Shown in pieces: positions 41,549 through 51,057 of a stretch of 57,173 nucleotides of DNA. Each line of letters starts with the position of its first letter. The stretch's first letter is position 1. Position numbers and translations under genes: made by a program. The stretch is from NCBI GenBank assembly GCA_029780415.1, contig JAKOYN010000129.1, positions 1-57,173 on the forward strand, in the 5' to 3' direction. The DNA is from RXIX01 sp003989075 (GTDB lineage Bacteria > Pseudomonadota > Gammaproteobacteria > Competibacterales > Competibacteraceae). The notes under the pieces are model-generated. The model saw nothing but the letters and a program-made list of their open reading frames with translations, was not told the DNA's origin and ran no database searches.

Positions 41549-44161
41549 TCAGGCCGTCGGCGCCAGACGCGCCAGCAGTTCGCCCAGGCGCTGATTGGCG
41601 GCCAGATCCACCTCGGCGCCATCCCGGAAACGGGCATTGCGCTCGACCAGATCAAGAAAGGCGCGAATCCAGTCAGTGTAATAGTCCTGATCATAGGTTG
41701 ACTGCCGCTCGGCCAGTTGCGGCCCGCCGCGTGGTACCGGCCGGGGCGGAAATACCGGGCGCGGCCCGCCCTGCACCGGCAGGGTTGGGCGCTGCGGCAA
41801 ATCCAGACGATCGTAACCGAGGAAATCGACATAGCGATTAAGCAGGTTGGCGGTCAGTCGCGCCGGCAGGGCCACAATCTGTTCAAACTTCATGCGGAAT
41901 CCAGTCACCTGCCGCACCCGCTCCACGATCTGCTCTTCCAGCTTCAAGCGCTGTGCGCCGCTAATCATCTCCTTGGCGAAATCCGCCATCAGGGCCGCCG
42001 GCACCCGGTAATAATCACAGCGCGAAGCATCACCGGCCAGATCCTGCACATCGCGCATCCACTCGGCGACCGCCTCGCGCGCAAACAGCGCTGCGTCATC
42101 CTCGCGCGCAGCGGTCTCGGCCTCCGCTGCCGGCGCAGTCAGGCCCAGCAGCGCCTTCATCTGTCCGGTATCAACCGCTGTGCCAATGGTCGGCGCGCGC
42201 ACCGCCTGCTGGGCATCGGGCAGACGGGTCTCGATGCGGTAGTAAATGCCTTCCAGCTCATCGCTGTCGGCCTGCAGGGCGCGCAGCAGTTCGCCAAAAC
42301 GCTGTTCGCCGGCGCAGTCGATCAGCCGCGCCGCGATCAGCCGCGCCGCATCCAGACGCCGCGCCAGTTCCTGTTCGGGGTTGTCACTGACGTAATAGTG
42401 GCCGATGCGCTCCGCCATCTGCTCGCGCAACTGGGTCAATTGTGCGCGCAACTGCTGCTGCTTGAGGGCCGGATTGCATAAGGGGCGCAGGCTCTCGGCC
42501 AGATAACTGATGCCGCCGTCATTGAGTGCGAAACCGGCTTCCCAGGCCTGGGCCGGATTCTGGAAATGCGCACACACCCGGCCATCACTCAGAAACGCCT
42601 GCTGGAACTGCTCGATACGCTTGCGCTCGCCGGGCCGGACGTTCAACTCCTGACCATTCTCGTCGTAATCGAAAATGTTCTTGGCCTTGAAGTTGGGATT
42701 GCGCAGCCAGAAGCTGTTGCGGAACGGGCCTTGCGTATCCCACTGTCGTGGCCAGTCGTGCTGCTTGCCGAAGAAGTTGAGCAGCGAGCTTTCCATGCGG
42801 GTGATCCAGCGGCTTTCCGGGGAACGCTCGCCGGCCTTCTCCTCGAATTCCATATCGAACTTGGTCAGCACCAGAAACAGCGCGGTCGGCTGCTGGGCGC
42901 GCTGTTCCGGAGTGGCGCCATGCGTGCTGCTGATCCAGTCGAACACCATCTCCGGCAGGGTCTTGACCTCCTGGTTGCTGGGCCCGATGCACAGCAGCAT
43001 GCTGGTCAATTCCTGCTCGGCGCAGTAGCGCTCGAACAGGTAGGCGACCTTGCCGCGCAGAAACAGATTCTGCAGGGCCTCGGCACCCTGCAGAAAGGCC
43101 GGCAGATCCTTGATCTGCTCGCGCGAACGGGCGCCGGGGAAATCGAGCAGGTCGGTATGCTCGAAAAAGTCCCAGGGCTGCTCGGCAATTACGATGCGCA
43201 ATTCGGCAATCAGCGCCGCCACCTCGCTGCGCGGCAGGCTGACCCGTGCGCCATTGTCGCCCAGCACGCTGAGCGTGCCACCGCCGCCGCTGCCCAGACC
43301 CTTGAGGGTCTGCACGTCGATGATGCTCTGCTCGCGCGGCAACAGGGCATCCAGACCGGCGCTGGCCTCGCTGGCGAAGTTCAGCCCCTGCAGGCCGGCA
43401 TACAGGCGCAGATAGAGCGCGCTGAAGGCCTCGACGCCGCCCCAGATCACTGCAAACAGCCGGGCGCGCTCACTGCTGCGCAAGCGTGGCGCCAGTTGCG
43501 CGGCCTGTTCCCAATAGCCGTGACGCAACAGGCGCACCCGCTCGTAGCCCTTGAAATAGCGCTCGAAATAGACCTGCAGATCGTAGACATCCTCAGCGCT
43601 GAGCGGATCGACCGGCATGGCCTGCGCGGCCGGCGTCAGGGCTTCGAACAGCTCGTTCAGCGCCGCCGGGGTCAGTGAATCCTCTTCGCTGTGGTCGCAG
43701 TCGGCGTAATAGGCATTGCCGATGATCTTGACCAGATCAGTCTGGGTGAGCAGGCGCATGCGCACCGGCGTGGCCGGGGTAACCGGTGCGCCCGGCTGCA
43801 GGCTGAAGCGCGTCACCAGACCGGTGGATTCGCGGCCGCCTTCGGGATTGATATCGCGAATGAAGTCGATGCTCTGCCCGGCGAAATCAGCCATCAGCGG
43901 CGCCTTGCCCTTACGCGCCAGTGCCGAGATCAGATAGGACTTGCCCGACTGGCTGGGCCCGAACACGCCCACGCACATCGGCCGGCGTGCGGCCTGTTCC
44001 AGGCGCCGCGCCTGGGCGGTAAGGCGGCGAAAGTCCTTGGTCAGGCCGGCCTTCTCCTGGCGAACCCGCTCGGGATTCTCATCCAGCCAGGCCAGAAAAT
44101 CGGTGCCGACCCGGTCCAGGGTCTGGCAGGCGCTGCTCAGGGTGGCGTCGATAGCAGTCAT
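41549..44161 (-). CDS. SrfC-family P-loop protein (virulence-factor family)
   Basis: 870 residues, the usual length of SrfC. Walker A/G1 is GVFGPSQSGKSYL (68-75), the G3-like motif is HTDLLDFPGARSR (about 337-349) and the guanine-type region may be LVLTKFDMEF, so a dynamin/GTPase-like NTPase is likely. The C-terminal half is helical with conserved FRMKFEQIVALPARLTANLLNRYVDFLGYD. SrfC is known as part of the Salmonella/Xenorhabdus srfABC operon; its biochemical role is not settled. Here it lies between two membrane protein genes. Confidence 0.88.
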   Translation of the reverse strand: MTAIDATLSSACQTLDRVGTDFLAWLDENPERVRQEKAGLTKDFRRLTAQARRLEQAARRPMCVGVFGPSQSGKSYLISALARKGKAPLMADFAGQSIDFIRDINPEGGRESTGLVTRFSLQPGAPVTPATPVRMRLLTQTDLVKIIGNAYYADCDHSEEDSLTPAALNELFEALTPAAQAMPVDPLSAEDVYDLQVYFERYFKGYERVRLLRHGYWEQAAQLAPRLRSSERARLFAVIWGGVEAFSALYLRLYAGLQGLNFASEASAGLDALLPREQSIIDVQTLKGLGSGGGGTLSVLGDNGARVSLPRSEVAALIAELRIVIAEQPWDFFEHTDLLDFPGARSREQIKDLPAFLQGAEALQNLFLRGKVAYLFERYCAEQELTSMLLCIGPSNQEVKTLPEMVFDWISSTHGATPEQRAQQPTALFLVLTKFDMEFEEKAGERSPESRWITRMESSLLNFFGKQHDWPRQWDTQGPFRNSFWLRNPNFKAKNIFDYDENGQELNVRPGERKRIEQFQQAFLSDGRVCAHFQNPAQAWEAGFALNDGGISYLAESLRPLCNPALKQQQLRAQLTQLREQMAERIGHYYVSDNPEQELARRLDAARLIAARLIDCAGEQRFGELLRALQADSDELEGIYYRIETRLPDAQQAVRAPTIGTAVDTGQMKALLGLTAPAAEAETAAREDDAALFAREAVAEWMRDVQDLAGDASRCDYYRVPAALMADFAKEMISGAQRLKLEEQIVERVRQVTGFRMKFEQIVALPARLTANLLNRYVDFLGYDRLDLPQRPTLPVQGGPRPVFPPRPVPRGGPQLAERQSTYDQDYYTDWIRAFLDLVERNARFRDGAEVDLAANQRLGELLARLAPTA

Positions 44162-44223
44162 GGGCGTTCGCGGTCGCGGCGGTGGAGTGTCGAATGCAGG
44201 TGCATAGTGTAACAGCTCAAGAC

Positions 44224-44865
44224 TCAGAAGCGGCTGGCCAGCACTGCCAATACCAGCACCAGGATCAGCAAGCCAAGGGCCAGCCTCTGCAGACGCTGCT
44301 GGCGCTGCTGATAGGCAACCGGGTCCACGACCTTGCCCAGCCAGGGATCGCCGCTGGCCGGCAGCGCCACCAGTTCACCTTCCGCGGCCAGCGCCCGGCA
44401 GTACAGGTCCACCTGCACCTCCTGCACTGGCGGCGTGCTCCAGCGGAGGGTCGGATTGAGCAGCGCCTGTGATACCGCGCTCCCGGTCGCTGCATCGGCC
44501 AGTGGGCGCAGCGTCACCAGTGCACCCCGCCGGCCCGCCGCACGCAGCGGCGCCAGGGTCATGGTGACCGGTGCACACTCATGCAACAGGGCATTGGCCT
44601 GCTGCAGATCGCGCTCCAGGCTGCGATCCAGCCACCACAGCAGGCCACCGCACAGGCCGGCGATCGGCAGCATCACCAGGCCCATCAGGGCCAGCAGCAA
44701 TAGATTGGCGGCCTCGCGGCTGGTCATGGCAATGGCCATTGCATACAGCACGGTACCGGCCATGGTCAGGAACAGCAGCAGGCCCAGCAGCCGCAGACGG
44801 CGATGCTGCACATTGCCCAGCCGACGCAGGCGCGGATGCAGGGAAAGCTCGGGAGTTTCAGTCAT
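44224..44865 (-). CDS. Membrane protein between srfB- and srfC-type genes
   Basis: 213 residues from ATG 44865; the longer open frame would overlap the srfB gene without a better ribosome site. Two membrane helices lie near the N-terminus (about 28-48 and 53-80), followed by a soluble domain of ~115 residues and a final hydrophobic helix (LALGLLILVLVLAVLA) that probably re-enters the membrane. I do not recognise the family. Genes for small membrane proteins at this position are plausible anchors for the SrfB-SrfC complex. Confidence 0.75.
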   Translation of the reverse strand: MTETPELSLHPRLRRLGNVQHRRLRLLGLLLFLTMAGTVLYAMAIAMTSREAANLLLLALMGLVMLPIAGLCGGLLWWLDRSLERDLQQANALLHECAPVTMTLAPLRAAGRRGALVTLRPLADAATGSAVSQALLNPTLRWSTPPVQEVQVDLYCRALAAEGELVALPASGDPWLGKVVDPVAYQQRQQRLQRLALGLLILVLVLAVLASRF

Positions 44866-44911
44866 GTTGGCGTAGCGCCTTGCAGCCCAGGGGTGAAGTG
44901 CGTTGCGGCGT

Positions 44912-47842
44912 TCAATGGCGCGGTGCCTCGCCGGCGCGGGCGGAAATCGAAAAAATCCCGGTGTCCAGCCAGTAGCCATATTCATCCTTGAGGGTCTGCA
45001 ATTTCAGCAGCACCACACCCAGCGGCTGCTGATTGCCCTGGGCATCGGCCACTTCGGTGACCTTGAAATCCAGATCGATATTCTCATCGGTAGAGCGCTC
45101 CAGGGTCACCTTGAGCGGCAGCGCGCGGGCGCGGGCATCCTGCGGCTGGGCGAAGGTGATCCGGTATAGCGGCGAGGCCGGCCAGCGTTCGACGTTGAGC
45201 TGGCGAAAACCGAGAAACACCGGCGCGTAGAAATCAAAGCGCGCTTCCGGCAGGCGGGTCTTGCGATCCTCCAGTTCCAGATTGGCGAACAGCACGTTGT
45301 CCTGCTTGAGGCGACCGGTCTGCTCCAGCACGCCAATGAAGCGCGCGGTGGATTTCATGCCCAGTTCGCGGCTGCGCAGGTTGAATTTATATAACTGCCC
45401 TTCCGACAGCGCGCAGACCATGGCGCCGACGGCAGCGGTGGTTTTCGGATCGGTCAGGCGACCACCGACCGAGCGGAACGGGTACCAGTCGCCTACCCGG
45501 TAGCTATGCAGGCTGATGATGCGATCCGGCGGCGCCGGCAGCTTGGCCAGAATCGCCGCGCGCACTGCCGGCAAGCGACAGGGCCGCCCGGAAATCAGCA
45601 GATAGTCGCAGTCGTACAGATGCACCACTTCGCACAGATCGCTGAGCACCTGACCGAGAATGCGCCGCACCGTAGTATCCACCGCCAGCGTGGTGGTGGC
45701 GAAGGCCACTGTGGCCAGACTGAAATTCTGCCCACCCGCCGCGCGCACCGCCTCTTCCAGAAAGGCCGTGACCTGAGCATGGGGACCAGCACCGGGCGGA
45801 TAGACATCAGCCAGGGTCAGGGTCAGCGCTTCGTTGCCGCTGCTGGGATCGGCGTTTTCATAGCGGTGCAGCAGTTCCAGCGCCAGCGGCAAGGCCACCT
45901 GATTGGCGAACTGCCGGCGCAGGGTGCGCTCACGCTCGGCCTGATCGCCGCGATTGGCGCCGAGCAGCCGTGCCAGCAGTTCCTCGGCATTGGCCGCACC
46001 GCTCTGGCGTATGGCATCGAGCAGCGCCGGCAGTACATTGCGCTCAACCAGCCCACACAGCACGTCATCGCCGGCAATATTGAAGCCTTCGCGGAATTCC
46101 TGGATCGGCTTGAGCGCGGTGCCACCTTCGAGCTGATAGCTGGTGATGATCAGGTCGGTGGTACCGCCGCCAATGTCGATGCTGGCCAGCCGCAGACAGG
46201 GCAATTCACCATAGCCCTCGCGGACGCGGCCAAATTCCTGGAAGAACAGCGCGGCATCGCCCTGAAAATTGTTCTGCACCTCGTTGTAGAGGAACACGAT
46301 CTGCGTACCGGTGGCCTCGTCCCATTGCAGGAACGGTTCCGGCGCCTGGCTCTCGTCCAGGCCCAGCGCCCGCCAGGTGAGGCGAATGGCAGTAGCCACC
46401 CGGCGCGCGAACAGCTTGCGCTCGGCCAGCGGCATCGCCGTCGGCAGGGTCAGGATCACCCGGCGCAGGCGGCGCGGTGCATCGGAATAATGGCGATCGG
46501 CGCGGCGCGCCGGAGCATTGGCCTGCACGAAGGCCTGCAGCAACACCTCGGCGACAAAGAACCCCATCAGCGAGCCGCGCGAGAACAGCGCGGTCACGGC
46601 CGGCGGCTCACCGGGCGCCAGTTCCTCGCCATCCTCGCGCAGGTGACCGACAAAGGGTCCCGTAGTCACCGGGCCGCTGTCGCCACCCAGGCCATCGGGA
46701 CCGGCATTGAAACGCCAGGCGTGATGCCGGGCATCGCTGTCCCACAGGTAGCGCTTGGGACTGGACAGACCGGTGTTGCCTTCGGTGCCGTGGCTGAAAT
46801 AGGACAGCGCCTGCGCCTCGAAACCGACCCGGGTCACCGTCGGCCACAGGAAGGCACTGCTGCGGCCGCTGCGCCGTGACAGCTTCTCGTCGCCAAAGGC
46901 GCTGCGCACGAATTCGATACGGCTCGGAAACGGTTCGTTGTACACCTGCTCGGGATGGCTGAGATCGCGCAGTTCCAGCCGGTAGCTGTCGTTCATGTCC
47001 ACCGGATCATCACCGCTGGTTTCCATGAGCATGCCGCAGGTGCGCGAGTTGCCAATATCCAGCACCAGATCGACATCCACCGGCCGGTTGAGGCGCGCGG
47101 TCGGACCGGTATCGACAAAGGTAAAGCGCAGGCGCGGCAGGTGCAGCGCCCGGCGCAGCAGGCTGAGCAGGGTCAGATAGGCGGCCAGCGCTTCGGGATT
47201 CTTGCGCAGTTCCGCCTCATCGACCCGGCGCGGCGCGCGCCGGCGCAACTCGAAGGCGTGGAAACGCTGATACAGCCACTCGCGTACCCATTCCTGCTCG
47301 ACAAACCAGCCGGTATCGGCTTCGGCATCGGTCAGGGCGAATTCCTCGCCGGACTGCATGTCGAGCGGACTGGGCGCCAGATAGGGCCGGCCCTCACGGG
47401 TCGGCAACAGTTGCGTGTCGAAAGCCAGGGTGATGCGGTGGGTATTGCCCTCGGCATCGGCCACCGGCAGTTCCACCAGCCGCGCCCGCGCCCAGTTCAC
47501 CGGACCCTTGTCAAACAGGTGGAAGCCATCCGGGCGCGGCTCACGCACCCGCAGAAATGGCAGCGGCAGCCAGGCGCCATCCAACAGCGTGGCAGCCTTG
47601 GCGGCATTGAGCGAAAAGCTCTGCTCGGGCTTGACCGCACGCCCATCCTGGGTGACGAACTGGCCACTGGCATCATCGTTGTACAGCGGGGTCAGGACCG
47701 GGCGACCCTCGGCGCTGCTCTCAACCAGGAAGGCCCGCGACAGCCGGGTCGCATTCAGGTTGCAGCCGAAATCCAGAAACTGGATCGCGGTGTTGGGAAT
47801 CAGGTTGACGAGCGGACCGTAGTTCTTCAGTGTTGCCAGCAT
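44912..47842 (-). CDS. SrfB-family protein (Hsp70/actin-like ATPase fold)
   Basis: 976 residues. The protein has features of the actin/Hsp70 fold: VDLVLDIGNSRTCGMLME (phosphate-1 type loop), RLASIDIGGGTTDLIITSYQ (phosphate-2 loop) and LLISGRPCRLPAVRAAI (adenosine loop). The size and these motifs match the SrfB family. It begins MLATLKNYGPLVNLIPNTAIQFLDFG, also typical. It is first in the srf-type transcription unit (srfB, membrane protein, srfC, Pro-rich membrane protein, TAXI, exported protein, SrfA-like, small membrane protein). Probably an ATP-driven scaffold or chaperone; function unproven. Confidence 0.9.
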   Translation of the reverse strand: MLATLKNYGPLVNLIPNTAIQFLDFGCNLNATRLSRAFLVESSAEGRPVLTPLYNDDASGQFVTQDGRAVKPEQSFSLNAAKAATLLDGAWLPLPFLRVREPRPDGFHLFDKGPVNWARARLVELPVADAEGNTHRITLAFDTQLLPTREGRPYLAPSPLDMQSGEEFALTDAEADTGWFVEQEWVREWLYQRFHAFELRRRAPRRVDEAELRKNPEALAAYLTLLSLLRRALHLPRLRFTFVDTGPTARLNRPVDVDLVLDIGNSRTCGMLMETSGDDPVDMNDSYRLELRDLSHPEQVYNEPFPSRIEFVRSAFGDEKLSRRSGRSSAFLWPTVTRVGFEAQALSYFSHGTEGNTGLSSPKRYLWDSDARHHAWRFNAGPDGLGGDSGPVTTGPFVGHLREDGEELAPGEPPAVTALFSRGSLMGFFVAEVLLQAFVQANAPARRADRHYSDAPRRLRRVILTLPTAMPLAERKLFARRVATAIRLTWRALGLDESQAPEPFLQWDEATGTQIVFLYNEVQNNFQGDAALFFQEFGRVREGYGELPCLRLASIDIGGGTTDLIITSYQLEGGTALKPIQEFREGFNIAGDDVLCGLVERNVLPALLDAIRQSGAANAEELLARLLGANRGDQAERERTLRRQFANQVALPLALELLHRYENADPSSGNEALTLTLADVYPPGAGPHAQVTAFLEEAVRAAGGQNFSLATVAFATTTLAVDTTVRRILGQVLSDLCEVVHLYDCDYLLISGRPCRLPAVRAAILAKLPAPPDRIISLHSYRVGDWYPFRSVGGRLTDPKTTAAVGAMVCALSEGQLYKFNLRSRELGMKSTARFIGVLEQTGRLKQDNVLFANLELEDRKTRLPEARFDFYAPVFLGFRQLNVERWPASPLYRITFAQPQDARARALPLKVTLERSTDENIDLDFKVTEVADAQGNQQPLGVVLLKLQTLKDEYGYWLDTGIFSISARAGEAPRH

Positions 47843-47962
47843 GTTTCCCGCCTTCGCGCGTTTGCCAGGGGTTCCGGGTCCATCATTCTACCGAAGCGCG
47901 CGCCACCCGCCACGATTTTGCGCCATGTCCGTCAGCGCCCGCCGCCGCCGATACACCCGATC

Positions 47963-50900
47963 TCAATACGCCCGTGCCTGTTCGGCCCGTTCCGCCATTT
48001 GTTCGGGACTGTGATGGACCTTGCGCGCCAGCAGGGTATAGGCCACCGGCACCACCGATAGCGTCAGCAGCGTGCCCAGCAGCAGCCCGCCGACGATCAC
48101 CCAGCCGATCTGTTGGCGGCTTTCCGCACCAGCCCCTACTGCCAACGCCAACGGAATCGCGCCCAGAATGGTCGCCAGCGTGGTCATGAGAATCGGCCGC
48201 AGACGCAGCGTCGCTGCTTCGACCACTGCCGCACCGCGCTCCAGGCCGCTTTCACGCAACTGGTTGGCGAATTCGACGATCAGGATGCCATTCTTGGTGA
48301 TCAGCCCGACCAGCATCACCAGACCAATCTGGCTGTACACGTTCAGCGTGCCGCCGGTCAGGAACAGCGCCAGCAGCGCCCCGGTCACGGCCAGCGGTAC
48401 GGTCAGCATGATGATCAGCGGCGCGATGAAGCTCTCGAACTGCGCCGCCAGCACCAGATAGATAAACAGCAGCGCCAGCACGAAGGTCACATACAGACTG
48501 GCGCCAGACTCGCGGAATTCGCGTGATTGCCCATCCAGCGCCGTGGACGCATCGGCACCGAGCACCTCGGTCACGGTCTGGTCCATGAAGCTCAGCGCCT
48601 CGCCCAGAGTATAGCCGGGCGTCACGTTGGCGGAAATCACCGCAGCGCGCTGCCGATTGAAGTGGTTGAGTTCCTTGGGCGCCACGGTTTCACGCACTTC
48701 GATCAGATTGGCAAGCTGCACCAATTGGCCGTCGCGGCCACGCACAAAAATTGCCGTCAAATCGGTCGGGCGCTCGCGATCCTGCTCCTTGAGCTGCACG
48801 ATCACGTCATATTGCTGACCATCGCGCTTGAAGCGGGTGATCTGTCGGCCGCCCAGCAGTGTTTCCAGGGTCTGGCCGATCGCCTGCACATCGGCGCCAA
48901 CTGCAGCGATCTTGTCGCGCTTGAGCACCACTGACAGTTGCGGCTTGTTCAGGCGCAGATCGGTATCCAGATTGGCCATGCCCGGATATTGCCGCGCCTT
49001 GGCCAGCACCTGATCAACTTTTTTCTGCAACTCGGCATAGCTGCTGGCCTGAATCACGAACTGCACCGCCGGATTACGGAAGCTCTGGCCGAGCGACGGT
49101 GGATTGATCGGGAAGGCCAGCACGCCCGGCAAGCCGCCAAACATTTTTGGCGCCAGTTCCTTGGCGATAGCCTGCTGCTTGCGCTGGCGCTCCTCCCAGG
49201 GCTTGAGGCGCACAAAGGTCAACGCGCTGTTGACCGGATTGGGCCTTTCCAATCCAGGCGCAACAATGGAGAAATACGAGCGCACCTCGGGAATGCCCTG
49301 ATAGAGCTGTTCCAACTGCCGGACATGCCGGTCGGTGTAGTCGAGGGTTGCGCCTTCCGGAGCAACGACCACGCCGATGATGGTGCCGCGATCCTCCAGC
49401 GGCGCCAGTTCCGCTTTCAACTGCAGGAACAGCCAGGCCGCGCCAGCGCCGCTGCCCAGGAACAGCAGCACCACCAGCCAGCGCCAGCGCAAGGCCCACA
49501 GCAGCGCATGGCGATAGCCCTGGTTCATGGCCAGAAAAAAGCGCTCGCTGAGCTTGAACAGCCTGCCGTGCCGCGCTTCATGGCGCAGCAGCTTTGAGCA
49601 CATCATCGGCGTCAGGGACAGGGCAACGAAGCCCGAGACCAGCACCGCTGCCGCCACGGTAAAGGCAAACTCGGTGAACAGCCGCCCGGTGTTGCCGCTC
49701 ATGAACGCCAAAGGCGTGAACACCGCCGCCAAGGTCACGGTCATGGCCACCACTGCAAAAGCGATTTCCTTCGACCCCTGCAAGGCAGCGCGAAAGGGCG
49801 GCATGCCATCCTCGATATGGCGATGAATATTCTCCAGCACCACGATGGCATCATCCACCACCAGGCCAATCGCCAGCACCAGCCCGAGCAGGGTCAGGGT
49901 ATTGATGGTGAAGCCGAGCGCATAGAGGAAAACGAAGGCGCCAATCAGCGAGACCGGAATGGTCACGAAGGGAATCAGCGTCGCCCGCGCGTTGCGCAGG
50001 AACAGGAAAATCACCGCCACCACCAGCACCAGCGCCTCGACCATGGTGCGATAGACGGATTCGATCGACCTTTCGATGAACACCGAGCCATCGTAGGCCA
50101 CCGTGATGCGCATGCCTTCAGGCAGAGTGGCTTCCAAATCCGGCAACAGCGCCTTGACCGCCTGCGCCACGCTCAGGGTATTGGCCGTGGACTGCTTGAC
50201 CACGCCCAGACCCACCGAAGGATTGCCGTTGACCCGCACCACATTACGTTCGTCAGCAGCGCCAATCTCGGCATAACCGATATCGCGCAGCCGTACCGGA
50301 TAGCCCTTGCTTTCCTTAAGAATCAGCTCATCGAATTGCGCCGGCGTGCGCAGATCCGATTCGGTCAGCACAGTGAATTCCCGCTGGCGCGATTCGATGC
50401 GCCCCGAGGGCAATTCGATGTTCTGCGCCTTCAGGGCGTCTTCCACATCCTGCGGGGTCAGGCCATAGGCAGCCATGCGGTCGCGATCCAGCCACAGGCG
50501 CATCGCATAGCGCCGCTCGCCGCCGATGATGACGCTGGCCACACCGGGCAGGGCCTGCAGGCGATCAATGATGTTGCGGTCGGCGTAATCGGTGATCTCC
50601 AGGGCGCTATGTCGGGTACTGGAGAACGCCAGCCACAGGACCGCCTGGGCATCGGCCTCGACCTTGGCCACCACCGGATCCTTGGTTTCGGTCGGCAACT
50701 GGCCGCGCACCCGCGCTACCCGGTCGCGAACATCGTTGGCGGCGGCATCGACATCGCGTTCCAGCAGGAATTCCACGGTGATTTGGCTGACTTCCTCGCG
50801 GCTGATGGACTTGATGGTGCGGATGCCCTCGATACCGGCCAGCGAATCCTCCAGCGGTTGCGTCACCTGGCTTTCCATGATCTCGGCACTGGCGCCGGGA

Positions 50901-51052
50901 TAGACGGTGCGCACCGACACAATCGGCGCGTCGATATTGGGATATTCGCGCACCGGCAGGCGCAGAAAGGAAATCACGCCAATCAGGATAATGGCCAGAC
51001 TCATCACCGTAGCCAGCACCGGGCGCTTGATCGAAATCTCGGGCAGAAACAT
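47963..51052 (-). CDS. RND efflux transporter, inner-membrane pump
   Basis: 1029 residues, full length for AcrB/MexB-type pumps. Twelve membrane helices with two large periplasmic loops. The N-terminus FLPEISIKRPVLATVMSLAIILIGVISFLRLPVREYPNID is typical, and the helix 4 proton relay reads GLVLAIGLVVDDAIVVLENI with the Asp-Asp pair intact. It lies six bases downstream of its adaptor gene. With DEYP-type rather than CusA motifs and no Met clusters, it fits a drug/solvent HAE1 pump better than a metal pump. No outer-membrane channel gene is adjacent. Confidence 0.95.
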   Translation of the reverse strand: MFLPEISIKRPVLATVMSLAIILIGVISFLRLPVREYPNIDAPIVSVRTVYPGASAEIMESQVTQPLEDSLAGIEGIRTIKSISREEVSQITVEFLLERDVDAAANDVRDRVARVRGQLPTETKDPVVAKVEADAQAVLWLAFSSTRHSALEITDYADRNIIDRLQALPGVASVIIGGERRYAMRLWLDRDRMAAYGLTPQDVEDALKAQNIELPSGRIESRQREFTVLTESDLRTPAQFDELILKESKGYPVRLRDIGYAEIGAADERNVVRVNGNPSVGLGVVKQSTANTLSVAQAVKALLPDLEATLPEGMRITVAYDGSVFIERSIESVYRTMVEALVLVVAVIFLFLRNARATLIPFVTIPVSLIGAFVFLYALGFTINTLTLLGLVLAIGLVVDDAIVVLENIHRHIEDGMPPFRAALQGSKEIAFAVVAMTVTLAAVFTPLAFMSGNTGRLFTEFAFTVAAAVLVSGFVALSLTPMMCSKLLRHEARHGRLFKLSERFFLAMNQGYRHALLWALRWRWLVVLLFLGSGAGAAWLFLQLKAELAPLEDRGTIIGVVVAPEGATLDYTDRHVRQLEQLYQGIPEVRSYFSIVAPGLERPNPVNSALTFVRLKPWEERQRKQQAIAKELAPKMFGGLPGVLAFPINPPSLGQSFRNPAVQFVIQASSYAELQKKVDQVLAKARQYPGMANLDTDLRLNKPQLSVVLKRDKIAAVGADVQAIGQTLETLLGGRQITRFKRDGQQYDVIVQLKEQDRERPTDLTAIFVRGRDGQLVQLANLIEVRETVAPKELNHFNRQRAAVISANVTPGYTLGEALSFMDQTVTEVLGADASTALDGQSREFRESGASLYVTFVLALLFIYLVLAAQFESFIAPLIIMLTVPLAVTGALLALFLTGGTLNVYSQIGLVMLVGLITKNGILIVEFANQLRESGLERGAAVVEAATLRLRPILMTTLATILGAIPLALAVGAGAESRQQIGWVIVGGLLLGTLLTLSVVPVAYTLLARKVHHSPEQMAERAEQARAY

Positions 51053-51057
51053 CGCGC

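Noticed and set aside
47843..47962. Possible small RNA or promoter between the RND and srfB genes
   Set aside because: No hairpin with T-run or promoter pair could be identified by eye in the 120 bases.
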